The notes under the pieces: generated by a model
What the model was told of the DNA's origin: nothing
The model's database searches: none
What the model saw: only the letters and a program-made list of their open reading frames with translations
Translations under genes and position numbers: made by a program
Shown here: piece by piece, positions 22,301-34,870 of the stretch
How positions within the stretch are numbered: the stretch's first letter is position 1
Layout of the letters: every line of letters starts with the position of its first letter
Source of the DNA: Thereva unica
Taxonomy: Eukaryota; Arthropoda; Insecta; Diptera; Therevidae
DNA: 64,000 bases
Assembly (NCBI GenBank): GCA_949987705.1
Contig: OX465282.1
Coordinates: forward strand, 65,779,922-65,843,921
Reading direction: 5' to 3'

Positions 22301-23054
22301 CATAAAATGTTAGGTAATATAAAAATCTTGAAAATTGAGAATTTCAGAAATATCCATGAAGATATAATTGGATAAAAAGGGTTGTAGAACATTGTTTTCA
22401 TTAAATAATACGATTTTTTTGCAGTTTCACTGAAATCTCTCAAATGTCACGACCGCAAATGTAAAATCAATTTTTTCTATAATGTAGCGAAAATCGTTTA
22501 GGAAAATGTCCCGATGAGATCATTTGAAAGAGTTGAGTGTAAAAATTGAAACAGGAAGTTAAAAAAGTTGAACAGGAGTTTCAAAATAAAAAAGATTGTC
22601 GAATTTGAAAAATCCGCAAGATTCATTTCTAAAATATGACAAAATACCAGCTGTGCCAAATATATCTTTCACGTCAAACGTCCACCACGTTTCTTCATTT
22701 GGATCAGCTTCCCTGCTAATCAGCCGCATGACTTTTTTTTCGTCGTCTTCTTTTGGCCAAAAAATGTGTTTCTTGTTTTCTGATAGCCATTTTTTCGGGA
22801 CTGCAACGACGCCGTCCTCCAACTCCAAAATGTAATATCTTGGGTCACACTCATTCTTGTCTCCGTTGTGGTTCACTGTAAACAAAATTTCAAAATCAAT
22901 ATTGCTTTTTGTTGGTGGTAAAACACCAAAAATTACAAATTAAAGTTGTTTTCATTGAGACGATAAAAAAATTTGATGATTCTAACAATTAGTAAACAAA
23001 AACGAAAATTACGAAATGCTGCATTAAATGAAATTAACACTTACCATCATCCAT
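19328..23054 (-). CDS. DUF4806-type protein of CACTA-like element, six exons
   Basis: Exons on the minus strand: 23,054-23,045 (MDD), 22,875-22,648, 22,114-21,588, 20,760-20,528, 19,651-19,489, 19,392-19,328. Every junction has GT..AG and the phases fit. About 408 residues. N-terminal part: YYILELEDGVVAVPKKWLS and TWWTFDVKDIFG, the usual start of these element proteins. Middle: acidic, Ser-rich linker with a nuclear-type KKRPFSDDE patch. C-terminal part: MKSVAVVKRIDGRLKTDSDF through TDEAASRYSWTGQKGHK, the DUF4806 domain. The function is unknown to me; the domain often accompanies animal EnSpm-like transposases. Oddities: a 12-A run at 22,020-22,031 puts the frame off by one (13 or 10 A would keep it). 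A MITE has replaced the last 17 or so residues. The original end, in frame, is at 18,922-18,980, with AATAAA at 18,915-18,920. Confidence 0.82.
19749..19922. mobile_element. Palindromic MITE in DUF4806 intron
   Basis: About 174 bp; arms AATCGTATACACGGCTGACT and its complement, followed inward by GTGTATCGGAAAAGACTGAG on both sides. It lies between exons 19,651-19,489 and 20,760-20,528, so it should be spliced out. The target duplication is not clear. Confidence 0.75.
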
Positions 23055-23606
23055 TTTTGGCTTTTCTAACAAATTTTAACTTCACAGTCAAGTACAAGAA
23101 ACCAGCGAAATGCAAAATTTTGCTTGCAATCACGTTTCAAAAGCGCAAGTATGAGGGATGGTGTTTCAACTCGATGCCTGCGACCAAACTGGCCATTGTT
23201 GATGTAGATCAGAGTTTTGTTGATGAATTTCAGCCAATGGGAACAAGCGTTCTTGCGCAGTGCCACTTCCAACCAATGAGAGGGCCTGTTTTTAAACTGA
23301 ACTTGAACGGACGAAGTGCCCGACGAACTCTCGAACGAGCAATGTGACGTGTGAATTTGAAATCTGATTTCATGTTATTTTATTCAACGGAATATGCAGA
23401 CTAAATTTTAAATTGTGTATCGGTTTTTGTAAATGATTGACAGTATCCCTGGTTAAGTAAGTTTAATATCAAATTTTATCCTGTGAAACGTTATTTTATA
23501 ACTTTTAAAAAAATATTTTTGTATAAGATAACCTCAAATTTAAGAGTTGAAATTTTTCATAACACTCATTTTCTCACATTGGTTTTAGGATCATAGTTAC
23601 TGCAAA
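23055..23606. promoter_or_regulatory. Shared divergent promoter region of the CACTA-like element
   Basis: The start codons of the DUF4806 gene (23,054, minus) and the transposase gene (23,607, plus) face away from each other across about 550 bp. The region must hold both promoters and 5' UTRs. I see no clear TATA box in a fixed position. The call is from gene arrangement only. Confidence 0.5.
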
Positions 23607-26600
23607 ATGTCAAAAAGACCGAGAAAAGATATTTCTCAAGTGTCTCGTCGCCATTTCAGACGAATCGTCAAAAAAGAGACTGAAGAAAGTTTGCGCGATA
23701 TTTTTGAACCCAACGTAGAAGCTACAAGTACGGATGAAACAACATTGGGTGAGTATTTGTTTCATTAAAAAAAATACACTGAAAATGAAACAACTTTTTC
23801 AAAATTCAGAAATTTTTGTTGACATTTTGTTTAATACTTGTTTACCGTTTACCGTCTTTGCTCAGATCTTTTTATGATTTAAAAAAATAGAATACAGAAG
23901 AACTGGAAATCTTTATTTATCATTACTAGGCAGCTGATTCGTACACTGATTTTAACAAATTATATTGTAAAAATAACAAATAATAGCACAGGACAACATT
24001 GAAAACGCAAACACATCTTTTTTCGAGTCAATTACAGAAACAACTAAACAACAAACAATTTCAAAATCATTTATTCACAGTAAAAAATACTCAACGTAGT
24101 ACCAGCGAGCACTAATAACAAGAGTGATTAGGTAGAGCTCAAGGACAAGTAAAAGAGTTAAACATATGAAAGAAGAGATTAGAAATAACATTAAGCAAAA
24201 ATGTCAAAAAAATAATAACAAACGCGCGATGGAAATACATCTTATGCAAAAAATACATTATTACGAAAGAAACAGAAGATGTTCCTTGATTCCCCTACTG
24301 GAATATGTTTACATTCAAATGGAAGCAAGACTGGAACACAGCAGTAATTTGATGGGTAAACATTTCGTGTTGGTATAGCGATTTTGGCTTACGAATGCAC
24401 ATGTATTGTTGTTTTGGGCGTACGAATGCACTTGTATTGTCCATTAAAAAAGGCGGGAATCTTATAATATACATTCCAGCCACTTCCCCTTCATTTTTTA
24501 TCTTTCTTTCACATACGCTGCGTTTAGTGGCTAAGTAATTCTGCCTTCTTTTATCATAGATATTACTTCTTTGTTCATTTTGACTTTTTCACTCCTATTG
24601 AAATTTTTATCAGCTGATTTCAAGGGCAATGAAACATTTTTAAAAATTTGTTCTAGCTCATCACTCTTGTTATTAGTGCTCGCTGGTAGTACACACATTA
24701 TTGTGTAAAATTTGAATTCATTATACACAAAAAAATTTCACTAAATTGCGCGAATTAAAAGTGTTGTGCGATATGCCCCTGTATGTGTAATCAAGGAACA
24801 CAACCGATGTAAATAAATGTTTTGAATCCAAAAGATCCAAAAGATAACTCAAGCTTCGTGTCAAATTTCACACGTTTTTGTGTAGCTCAATTTAGTTTAT
24901 TTCGTTTCGTCATTTTTTCTGTTGACTCATTGACTCTTTCACATTAATTTGATTAAAATTTCACACAACATGCTTTACAAAAAAACACAAACTGTGAATA
25001 TTTTTTACTGTCTTATTTACAATCGTTAGAACCGCTGGATACAAAATAAGTCACACACATGCAGAATGTGATGATGTGTAAAAACAAATTTTGTGGCGAC
25101 ACGACATAACATTCAAAATAATATAATTTTTTTATAACAATGTTTGCCTTCGTTGCAATTGTCGTTTTTACACGAAGTGAAAATTTGGTGAAAGCTTTGT
25201 TCGTATTTAAGTTTCTGGTAACAGGGGGATCGTAGATGTGATGATTGCTAAACAACTTCAGTTTGTGCAGAACTTTTTTTGCATTTGCAATTGTGTTAAG
25301 GAGTTCTTTGCAAACGCCGATCAAAAATTCCGTCGAGCTGATTTCTGGGGCGGGTTCGTGTATGGCGAACGACGATAGTCAGTCGAAAAAAATTTGAAGT
25401 CGAAAAATTTTGTCGACAAAAATCAAAAATTTTAGCGTTCGCGTAAGTCGAAAGAAAAATTTTCGTGCCCTCGAAAGAAACCACTATATTGAAATACTAA
25501 AAATTTTACAATAACCGCTGTAAAAAGATACAACTTTAAGAACAAACTGTCAATAGCTGAAGTGTTGTTGTTGTTCTTTTGATAAAGAAACAGTCATTAC
25601 GTTTACATGATTTACTTGATTTCCTGACTTGAAATTTACTTGAAACTCAAGTTGCGTTTTCGGTTGATTTACTTGACTTCAAAATGTCTTGAAATTTTCT
25701 TGAACTGACACTTGACCTTTCATATTATAACAGAAACTATCTTCAAATTATTGCAAATATTGCATCAAAAGTATACATTCACTACAGTTTTTATCTTCTT
25801 CTTGTTCCAAAGAAAAAAAAAATACACAAGCAAAATTTCAAGTATTCAAGTAGTGTTTACATGAGCTTTTTCAAGTCAATCAAACAAATTTTTGTGATTT
25901 ACTTGACTCAAGTATACTTGAAGTCAGGACGAGTTTACATGCATATTTAGTTACTTGAAATCTACTTCAAGTAAGCATGTAAACGTAATGAGTGCTTTTT
26001 AAAAATCACATCTTGTTTTGAGAAGGTAAAGCAAAAATAAATCTTTGATAAGTCTTGTTTTGTGTTTGTTGTGTTGTTTTGTGTTTGTTGTGTTGTTTTG
26101 AATAAAATAAAAAATAAAAACATTTCTGTAAACAATGCATTTTTTGAATTGAACTTTTATTTTAAATCTTGTGCTTGTGCTATAGTACCAGGAAAATTAA
26201 ATTAAATTTGCAATTTTAAAAAAATATTCCCATGTGAAATTTATAAAAGTCTAACTTAATATTTGAAAATTATTACTCATAATAATGCAAGAACTCGATA
26301 ACCCAAGACCTTTCGACTGCTTTTCGTCGGCTTCAGACGAAAATTTTCAATATTTTCGACCTATGCGAAACCGAGACGAAAAAAAATTTTCGTTTTCGAC
26401 ATACACGAACCGGCCCCTGTTTCATTATCCTATTCATAATAATTTTAATAAAGGAAATATAATTTTCATTTATTATTTTTCCACAGATGAAAATCAAAGC
26501 TTCCCGTATCTCTTGGACCCAACGCCACCTTCACCCCACAACGTTCTTTTTTCGGAACTACAGACATCAGACGACTTGCTGAATATACCTAACGAAGAAG

Positions 26601-28755
26601 GATATTTCATTGATTTATCTGAATTTGATTCTGACGAAGATCCGATTGCATCAGACGATGAGTTCTTTGATGATCTAATAAACGACCTACAGCGTTGTGT
26701 AACTACTGATTTTGATGAAAAGTAATACGATTGATTATTAATATAATGTTAATATAAAAATTGAAGAAAATTCTTCCACATGTGAAACAACTTTAATAAT
26801 GTCAACTTGTTCTTTTTCACAGCAATGTCGGACGAGAACTGAGTAGTCTGGAACAAAGCAGTCCTCATCGACCAAGTACTCCTGAACAAGGTCGTAGCAG
26901 TCCCGAACAAATCCAGCATGATTTTCAAGACAGCCCAGTCGCAGCGGATGCCTCAACAGGATATTGTGCGGATACTGCTGACAGTGGGGAGATCGAAGAC
27001 ATGATGAACTTCCTACGGCACTGGAAGTGCGATTTTGGCATTGCCCACAATGCCTTAACTGCATTGTTAGGTCGAATGCAACAACATCCTTGCTTCAATA
27101 AATTGGCACGCCAATCAAAAACACTTATGAAAACTCCTCGTGGAAAAGTCAACATAAAATCTACTGACTCTGGAGAGTACGTACACCTAGGTCTGGTTGC
27201 AGGAATTATAGCTGTATTATCGCGAGAAAACCATATCGAATTACACGTCAATGGATTAGATTTATCTGTTTTCTTTGATGGGATTCCGATCTGGCGTACG
27301 GGTGCATCATTGCACGCTATCGTTGGTTCTATAAAGGGTCTTAAAACACTGTTCCTTATAGGTGCTTATTATGGCGTTGAGAAACCAGCTACGCCAAATG
27401 AACTCTTACTAGCAACTGTAGATGAACTCAAAGATGTATGCTGTAATGGCATTACGATCAACGACATTCATTATCAATGTCGCCTCGATAATGTAATTGC
27501 TGATGCACCAGCGAGAGCGTATATTCTTCAAGTAAAAGGTCATACGGGGTTTCATTCTTGTACAAGATGTCAAGTTAAGGGTAAAAAATTGAAAAGTCGC
27601 GTGTGCTTTTTAGATTGTAGTAAAAGATCCCGCACTGATCAAGATTTTCGTGATAAAGTCGATCCTGAACATCATGTAGGCGATACTATTTTAACAGAAC
27701 TACCTGATTTTAACATCGTAAAACAAATACCACTCGAATATATGCATCTAATATGCTTAGGAAATATGCGTAAACTTCTTTTTTTGTGGCTAAGTAACAC
27801 TAAGCATGCATTTTGTTTGAGTGCAAATCAAGTAAAACGGTTAAGTGATCTTTTGGAAAATTGCAAAGCGTTTGTTCCGAGTGAATTTTCACGCAAGCCA
27901 CGCTCGTTACAGTTAGTCAAACGTTTTAAAGCAACCGAGTATAGATTACTCCTGCTATACGTTGGTCCAGTAGTTTTTCAAGATTTTTTGCACGAAGACA
28001 TTTATAATCATTTCATCGTTTTACATGTTTCTATACGAATTTTGAGCAGCAAAGATTATATCCAACACATAGATTATGCAGAGAAACTGTTGAAGGAGTA
28101 TGTACCTGCGATGGCCACTTTGTATCACGAATGTTTTGTTTCGTACAATGTACATGCATTAATTCATATTGTGGAAGATGTAAGACGGAACGGGACGTTA
28201 GATCAGTACAGCGCGTTCAAATACGAAAACTTCTTCCAGTTTTTGAAAAAATTGATAAAAAAATATGGCCATCCATTGCAACAACTTTATAACAGATGCA
28301 ATGAAGTTCAATGTTATAAAGAAAATGACATTGTTTTAACAGAGGAAATTGAAATAAATCTTGCGTCAAACATTGGTCATTGTATTCTACCAAACAAACA
28401 AATAGGACCTTCGTATACTGAAGCTATGTCAAAAAATTTTCGCTTCAAAGTTCAAAGTACTAACGACAACTGTTGTTTGTTAACGAATGGCGATGTCGTC
28501 CTGATAAAAAAATTTTCTTACGATCGTCTTGCTCAACAAACAATTCTGTGTGGTAAAAAGTTCAAACTAAAAGAAAATCTGTACGAAATTCCGTGCGAAT
28601 CTTCACTGCTTGATATTCATGTAGTTTCACATCTTTCTGAAGAGGAAATGTGGTCCATTGATAAAATAAAAAACAAAATGTTTCTTCTACCATACAAGAC
28701 AAAATATGTTGTATTGCCGTTGTTACACAACGAACGCGTCTCTGAAAGAATGTAA
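23607..28755 (+). CDS. CACTA-like (CMC/EnSpm) transposase, three exons
   Basis: Exons: 23,607-23,748 (MSKRPRKDISQVSRRHFRRI start, donor GTGAGT), 26,487-26,721 (after TTTCCACAG), 26,823-28,755 (after TTTTTCACAG). The phases join cleanly, giving about 769 residues. N-terminus basic, then an acidic segment (DLSEFDSDEDPIASDDEFFD). Catalytic region: LDLSVFFDGIPIW (candidate first Asp), NVIADAPARAYILQVKGHTG (candidate second Asp) followed by CTRCQVKG (Cys pair), then IPLEYMHLICLGNMRKLLFL and PSEFSRKPRSL. These blocks are typical of animal EnSpm/CACTA transposases; the exact catalytic triad is my inference. No stop or frameshift is visible. Intron 1 (2.7 kb) contains three MITEs. AATAAA is at 28,938-28,943. 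Confidence 0.88.
24102..24686. mobile_element. MITE, 585 bp, CCAGCGAGCACTAATAAC termini
   Basis: Inverted termini CCAGCGAGCACTAATAACAA and its complement, flanked on each side by TAGTA (or minimally TA). It lies in transposase intron 1, so it does not disturb the coding sequence. Confidence 0.82.
25347..26417. mobile_element. Large member of GGGGCC MITE family, itself interrupted
   Basis: Left end GGGGCGGGTTCGTGTATGGC, right end ACATACACGAACCGGCCCC; the outer parts match the 252-bp copy at 3498-3749. It is enlarged by internal sequence including the nested MITE at 25,595-25,990. It ends 69 bp before transposase exon 2, inside the intron. Confidence 0.72.
25595..25990. mobile_element. Nested MITE, 396 bp, CATTACGTTTACATG termini, AGT duplication
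   Basis: Perfect inverted termini CATTACGTTTACATG and its complement, flanked by AGT (25,592-25,594 and 25,991-25,993). The interior repeats the words TTACTTGA and TCAAGTA on both strands, giving strong fold-back potential. Confidence 0.88.
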
Positions 28756-29925
28756 ATATCCCAACAGAAATTATATTAGAACTGATAAGAGAATTGCATG
28801 TAATTTCAACAATTTTAAAATATTTATGTAAGTAATAATCATAAGTTATGAGTAATGATCACAAATATATTAATGATGTATATTATGTATAATATTAATT
28901 GTATATATAATCATTAATTTCATAAAAAAGTGCTTGTAATAAAACCTGAACTTTTGTTAAAATTCTAATTTTTTTTATTATATAATGAATGCAATAAGAA
29001 CGTGGTCTCACATTTGCATGTGCGTTGTTTCAGCACATGCAGCACATGCATTTCAACAACATTGTTTCAATATTTCAAAAATATTAAAAAATGTTAAAAA
29101 AATATTAATTTATTTTTTTTTAATATTTTTAAATGTTCCCATAATATTCTTTAAATATTAGAAATATATTTTTCTAATATTAAATAAATATTCACAAAAT
29201 ATTTATTTAGGAGGACATAGATCATTCCTAGAATGTTGTGAGAATATTATTTTAATATTATTGATAATATTCTATGAATATTCGACGAATATTATATAAT
29301 ATTCAAGAATATTCTGTGCTAATAGGGATACAATCAAATCAATCTAATTTTCAAAATTTAAAATTTCAGATATGTTAAATAGAATACAAGGTATGGGACA
29401 ACGAACAGATCAACCCTAACCTTAAATTTGTGTGACGTCACGTCGTACTTGACAACCCTTGACATCATTTGACATTTGGCATTTGATTCAAGACAAACGT
29501 GTTCAAAGCGAATTATTATCAAAAAAACTCAAACAATTTAAGAATTTTCTCAACAAACAATAAACAAAAGTCTCAGTGCATTATTATTATTAATTTAAAA
29601 TAAACAAAAATCTCAGTGTTATAATTAATTGGTCGAAATCGTTAAGGAACCATTGGGGTTCCCTAGCTGGTAATTTTAAAAAAGAAACAACAAGATAAAT
29701 AGAAGTTTTTATAAAATAAAAATAAACTAAAATTAACAATGGTCTCTTGTGCAGTGAATTGTTGTAAAAACCACTCGGATAAACGAGATATAATGAGATG
29801 ATGTAACCTCCAACAGTTTATATGCAGTTCCTCAAGTCATCTAACGTGGGTCAATACTGTGTCAGAAGGCGGACTGATAAAACCAACAGCCGAATTTATC
29901 GCAGAATTAGAAAAATTATAAAGTA

Positions 29926-32790
29926 CTAGCATAAAACCCGCGTGCCTTGCAACGCCTTTAAAAACTGTTTATTATGTGCAATGTTTTCCTTAAAAAAAGA
30001 AACCAACAAAAAAGTCAGCTGTTATTATCCCTAAAAAGGGTTTATTATAGTGCATTTTTTTAATAAATATGGTAAACAAATTACTGCGAATATCACCTCT
30101 CCTCAACAAATCTGCAAGTTTTAAAGTAGATTGGCATGTATATGTCATCAAGAAAAGTGACATTTTAGGGTTTGACGAACGTTCGTTAAGTTTGTTCGCC
30201 TATTTACGTGGATGTAAGAAATTATGAAGCAATCACCAATGAATATTAAATAAAGTGAATTTCGAGTCATTCATTTCTACGTGATTATAGGGATGCACTG
30301 TCAAAATTTCAGCCCTTCAGCTTCAGAGGTTTGGGTTAACCCCATTTCATCCCCTTAGGGGATGAATTTCGAATACTCGCCTCTTAGTGGATGTCCATGT
30401 CATTATAGGGATGCACTGTCCAAATTTCAACCCTGTAGTTCCAGTAGTTTGGTAAACCAAATTTTACCCCTTTAGGGGATGAATTTCGAAAAATCGCTTC
30501 TTAGTAAATGTCCACGATGCACTGTCAAAATTTCAGCCGTTTAGCTCCAGCGGTTTGGCTTAACCCCATTTAACCCCCTTAGGGGATTCAATCGTCCCTA
30601 AGTGGATGCCCACGTCATTGTAGTGATGCACGGTCAAAATTAGAGCCCTCCAGCTTCAGCGGTGTGGGTTAATCCCATTTCACACCCTTAGGGGATGAAT
30701 TTCGAAAAATCGCTCTTTAGTGGATGTCCACGTCATTATAGGGATGCACTGTTAAAATTTCAATTCTATAGCTCCAGCGGTTTGGATAAACCCTATTTCA
30801 CCCCCTTAAGGGATGAATTTCGAAAAATTGCTTTATAGTGGATGTCCACGCCATTATAGAGATGCACTGTCAAAATTTCAGCCCTATAGCTCCAACGGTT
30901 TGGATAAACCCCATTTCACCCCCTTAGGGAATGAATTTCGAAAAATCGCTTTTTAGTGGATGTAAACGTCATTATAGGGATGCACTGTCAAACTTTCAGC
31001 CCTATAGCTCCAGCGGTTTGGGTAAACCCGCTTAGGGGATGAATTTCGAAAAATCGCTTCTTAGTGGATGTCCACGCCATTATAGGGATGCACTGTCAAA
31101 ATTTCAGCCCTATAGCTCCAACGGTTTGAATAAACCCCATTTCACCCCCTTAGGGGATGAATTTCGAAAAATCGTTTCTTAGTGGATGTCCACGCCATTA
31201 TAGGGATGCACTATCAAAATTTCAGTCCTATAGCTCCAACGGTTTGGATAAACCCCATTTCACCCCCTTAGGGGATGAATTTCGAAAAATCGCTTCTTAG
31301 TGGATGTCCACGCCATTATAGGGATGCACTGTCAAAATTTCAGCCCTATAGCTCCAACGGTTTGGATAAACCCCATTTCACCCCCTTAGGGGATGAATTT
31401 CGAAAAATCGCATTTTAGTGGATGTAAACGTCATTATAGGGATGCACTGTCAAAATTTCAGCCCTATAGCTCCAGCGGTTTGGGTAAACCCGCTTAGGGG
31501 ATGAATTTCGAAAAATCGCTTCTTAGTGGATGTCCACGCCATTATAGGGATGCACTGTCAAAATTTCAGCCCTATAGCTCCAACGGTTTGGATAAACCCC
31601 ATTTCACCCCCTTAGGGGATGAATTTCGAAAAATCGTTTCTTAGTGGATGTCCACGCCATTATAGGGATGCACTATCAAAATTTCAGCCCTATAGCTCCA
31701 ACGGTTTGGATAAACCCCATTTCACCCCCTTAGGGGATGAATTTCGAAAAATCGCTTCTTAGTGGATGTCCACGCCATTATAGGGATGCACTGTCAAAAT
31801 TTCAGCCCTATAGCTCCAACGGTTTGGATAAACTCCATTTCACCCCCTTAGGGGATGAATTTCGAAAAATCGCTTTTTAGTGGATGTAAACGTCATTATA
31901 GGGATGCACTGTCAAAATTTCAGCCCTATAGCTCCAGCGGTTTGGGTAAACCCCATTTCACCCCCTTAGGGGATGAATTTCGAAAAATTGCTTCTTAGTG
32001 GATGTCCACGCCATTATAGGGATGCACTGTCAAAATTTCAGCCCTATAGCTCCACCGGTTTGGATAAACCCCATTTCACCCCCTTAGGGGATGAATTTCG
32101 AAAAATCGCTTTTTAGTGGATGTCCACGCCATTATAGGGATGCACTGTCAAAATTTCAGCCCTATAGCTCCACCGGTTTGGATAAACCCCATTTCACCCC
32201 CTTAGGGGATGAATTTCGAAAAATCGCTTCTTAGTGGATGTCCACGCCATTATAGGGATGCACTGTCAAAATTTCAGCCCTATAGCTGCAACGGTTTGGA
32301 TAAACCCCATTTCACCCCCTTAGGGGATGAATTTCAAAAAATCGTTTTTTAGTGGATGTAAACGTCATTATAGGGATGCACTGTCCAAATTTCAGCCCTA
32401 TAGCTCCAGCGGTTTGGATAAACCCCATTTCACCCCCTTAGGGGATGAATTTCGAAAAATCGCTTTTTAGTGGATGTCCACGCCATTATAGGGATGCACA
32501 GTCAAAATTTCAGCCCTTTAGCTCTAGCGGTTTAAGTTGTGCGTTGTCTGTCAGTCAGTTACTTTTTATACAATAGAAAAAAATCCCCTTGCAACTTATT
32601 GAACCCCATTTCACCCCATTCAACCCTTTTGTTCTCCATAAAAAGTAGCCTATGTCCGTCTCCAAGGTCTAAACTATGTCTGTTGCAAATTTCATAAAAA
32701 TCGGTTTAGTGGTTTAGGCGTGAAAGCGTAACAGACAGACAGACAGACAGACAGACAGAGTTACTTTCGCATTTATAATATTAGTAAGGA
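29926..32790 (-). mobile_element. Non-autonomous Helitron, right-arm copy
   Basis: Mirror of 13,619-16,483, with the same 5' TC and 3' CTAG ends read on the minus strand. The 118-bp minisatellite occupies about 30,274-32,534. Confidence 0.82.
30274..32534 (-). repeat. 118-bp tandem repeat, right-arm copy
   Basis: Unit-by-unit mirror of 13,875-16,135, including the two shortened units and the degenerate outer units. Conservation of unit number and of private variants is strong evidence for block duplication or ongoing conversion and not for independent amplification. Confidence 0.95.
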
Positions 32791-33078
32791 TATTTAACAA
32801 ATTAAATGAAAAAAAATATGTTTAGGCATTAACTTTTTAAAATATCATTTGGATAATGTAATAAACAGTTCAAATTTGGAGGAAAATGTATGTAAATTGT
32901 TTTTTAAATGCAGAATGCATTTTAGGATTAGGTTACTTAATCAAAGTATTAGTAAGGAAAAAAAAATTAATTCATTGAAAAAATTAAATAAAACGATAAC
33001 ATAAGTATATACGATTATTTTTATTTATTTTTAAACTCAATTTCAAAATTCTATTTGGTTCTAGCAAGACATTCTCTC

Positions 33079-34549
33079 CAAGTTATCCTTGCCATTTATA
33101 AGCTGAGAGATTATAACAGGATCATCGGGTTGTACCTTGCTGTTGCTGGATTTCCATGTCAAAGTATGTATCTCAAAGCCAATTTAGTTAGTGCAGCCGC
33201 TAATGAAGCGCTAATAAGGAAATCTCCATCCATTAACTATTGTCGAAGCGGCGGTCGTTTTTCCTTTCTCCCACCTCTACAAGAAAGATTAATTATGTCT
33301 ATGCTATTTTAATTTATTCAACATACGGTGGCAAGCTAAAATAACTTTGTGCAGTATACGTTCCATCTGAAGTTACTTTATTACTTGGAATATTTTCCTT
33401 CCGAGTTTCTTTCATTTGATCCTCCTCAATTTGTTCACTAGGTAAACGTGTTTTTTCGGCTTCTACCATTGGTATTTCACCAAGTGTTTGGTTAATAACT
33501 TCAACTAACTCCAGTATTTGATTATTCTTGTCTACATACTCGCCTAGAAGAATCCAAACTCCTGCACGATGTACCTTCGAAGATTTTATAGCTGGGAATT
33601 CCTCAACCACCTTATCAATAATCAAATTCCTAAGCGAGGAAAAGTTTTGAATTGCTTCACGAATAAATATTGAAACCTCTGTGGAAGCTAACTCATTCAT
33701 ATCTGAAAGTCAGTCAACAAGAACTGGAATTACAGTTGCAGCAACATCCGGGAAATTAATATAGCAGCTATGCAATGCCCGAACTTGTAATTGCCTATAT
33801 TTTCCAGTATCTTCAGGCTCAACAACTTCCTTCTTTAATACAAGCACCAACTCTTCAATGTTCCTTGACGAGAAAAGAACCATAGCAAAGGCATGAGTTT
33901 TGCGGCGGACTTCAATATCGGGAGCAGCTAAGACACGCAAAATGTCCATAACTGAATCCTGCATGACTCGTTCCGTATTTTCATTTTGTTTCATGGCTAT
34001 TAATGTATCAAGAACAATTACCTTTACGTTATTGTTGTTGCTTTTCGTACACTGACAGCATTTGATGAGGAATTTATGAATTATGGACTGGACGGATTTC
34101 CATGACATACTTTATAAATCAATTCTACTATAACAAGTTGCAAAATATCTCCGAAATTATTCCTCCAAGTAATTTAAGGTTCGTTCTTGATCAGCATGCA
34201 ATAACATTAAAAATGAATTCCTCTTGCAGGACATATCCTAGAAGGAAATGTATCAAGTCAATTGGTCCACGCAATTGCGTCACAAATTTACCTGTTGCGT
34301 TTCCAAGAAGTTTGCAATAAGCTCGGGTCCATCGGGAACTAACCATTTGAAATTTTTATAAATTGGGATAATAGCTAAAACAGCGTTTCGTCTCGCGTAA
34401 GAATTTCGGTGATCTAGACCTGCTCTAATTGCTGGTATTAGTGGTTTCAGAAGTTGAGGCTCCTTAAGCTTAAGCTTACTGTGGATTCACGAAGGAATTC
34501 ATTTGGATGTTGAAGAAAGATCCTATACACATAGATTAGTAGGACACCT
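33079..34549 (-). pseudogene. Captured beta-COP fragment, right copy
   Basis: Mirror of 11,860-13,330, with the same frames, stops and retained introns. The longest open pieces are 34,108-33,710 ([20 protein letters not shown] block) and 33,700-33,314 (FIREAIQNFSSLRNLIIDKV, LGEIPMVEAE). The translations are identical to the left copy. Confidence 0.92.
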
Positions 34550-34870
34550 CGAGAGAATATGTTTAAATCACTTTACCTTCCTGTATGCATTTCATACTAA
34601 AATAATTTCTTGCAGAAGTTTTCAACCTGCTGAAGTTTTTGGTACTATTTTCCAAAAAATTAAAACTCTAAATCAAATTTTAAGTTAAGACAAGAAAATT
34701 ATAAAATTAAAAAAATTAAATAAAACCATACCATAATATTTTATTCATTTTTAAAGTTCTGTTTACTTTTGCACTTTTGCATTCCTCCTATACAGCTGAC
34801 AACTGTCAAGTACGTTGTGACGTCATCATCAAATGTGAAATTTTCTGTCCCATACCTTGTATTCTATTTA

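Larger units (their letters stand above)
18383..29329 (+). mobile_element. Complete CACTA-like (CMC/EnSpm) transposon, about 10.9 kb
   Basis: Terminal inverted repeats ATCCCTATTAGCACA at 18,383 and its complement ending at 29,329, with AATATTC-rich subterminal repeats at both ends. It carries two divergent genes, a transposase (+, 23,607-28,755) and a DUF4806-type protein (-, 19,328-23,054), a pairing typical of animal EnSpm-like elements. At least five MITEs have inserted into it. The flanks (CCC left, ACA right) show no target duplication, which fits the rearrangement that produced the palindrome. The superfamily call rests on transposase motifs, not on the TIR, which does not start with CACTA. 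Confidence 0.8.
29378..34868 (-). mobile_element. Pack-type TIR element with captured beta-COP, right copy
   Basis: Mirror of 11,541-17,031: 5,491 bp, the same termini, and TA on both sides. The contents run in the opposite order: Helitron with minisatellite (29,926-32,790), then beta-COP pseudogene (33,079-34,549). Confidence 0.85.
28054..34870 (-). repeat. Right arm of giant palindrome (about 6.8 kb)
   Basis: Reverse complement of 11,539-18,355 with a constant coordinate sum of 46,409. It contains the real 3' end of the CACTA-like element (to 29,329), then 48 bp, then the mirrored TIR element. The outer edge ends CTTGTATTCTATTTA, directly against copia sequence. Confidence 0.95.

Noticed and set aside
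22973..23347. 124-residue plus-strand frame between the two CACTA-like genes
   Set aside because: It overlaps exon 1 and the upstream region of the DUF4806 gene on the other strand, is basic and low in motifs, and has no splice context. Treated as promoter/UTR sequence.
11539..34870. Polinton/Maverick or large DNA virus with long terminal repeats
   Set aside because: The long inverted repeats suggested it, but no polymerase B, packaging ATPase, protease or capsid-like gene is present. The contents are explained by a CACTA-like element and TIR elements.
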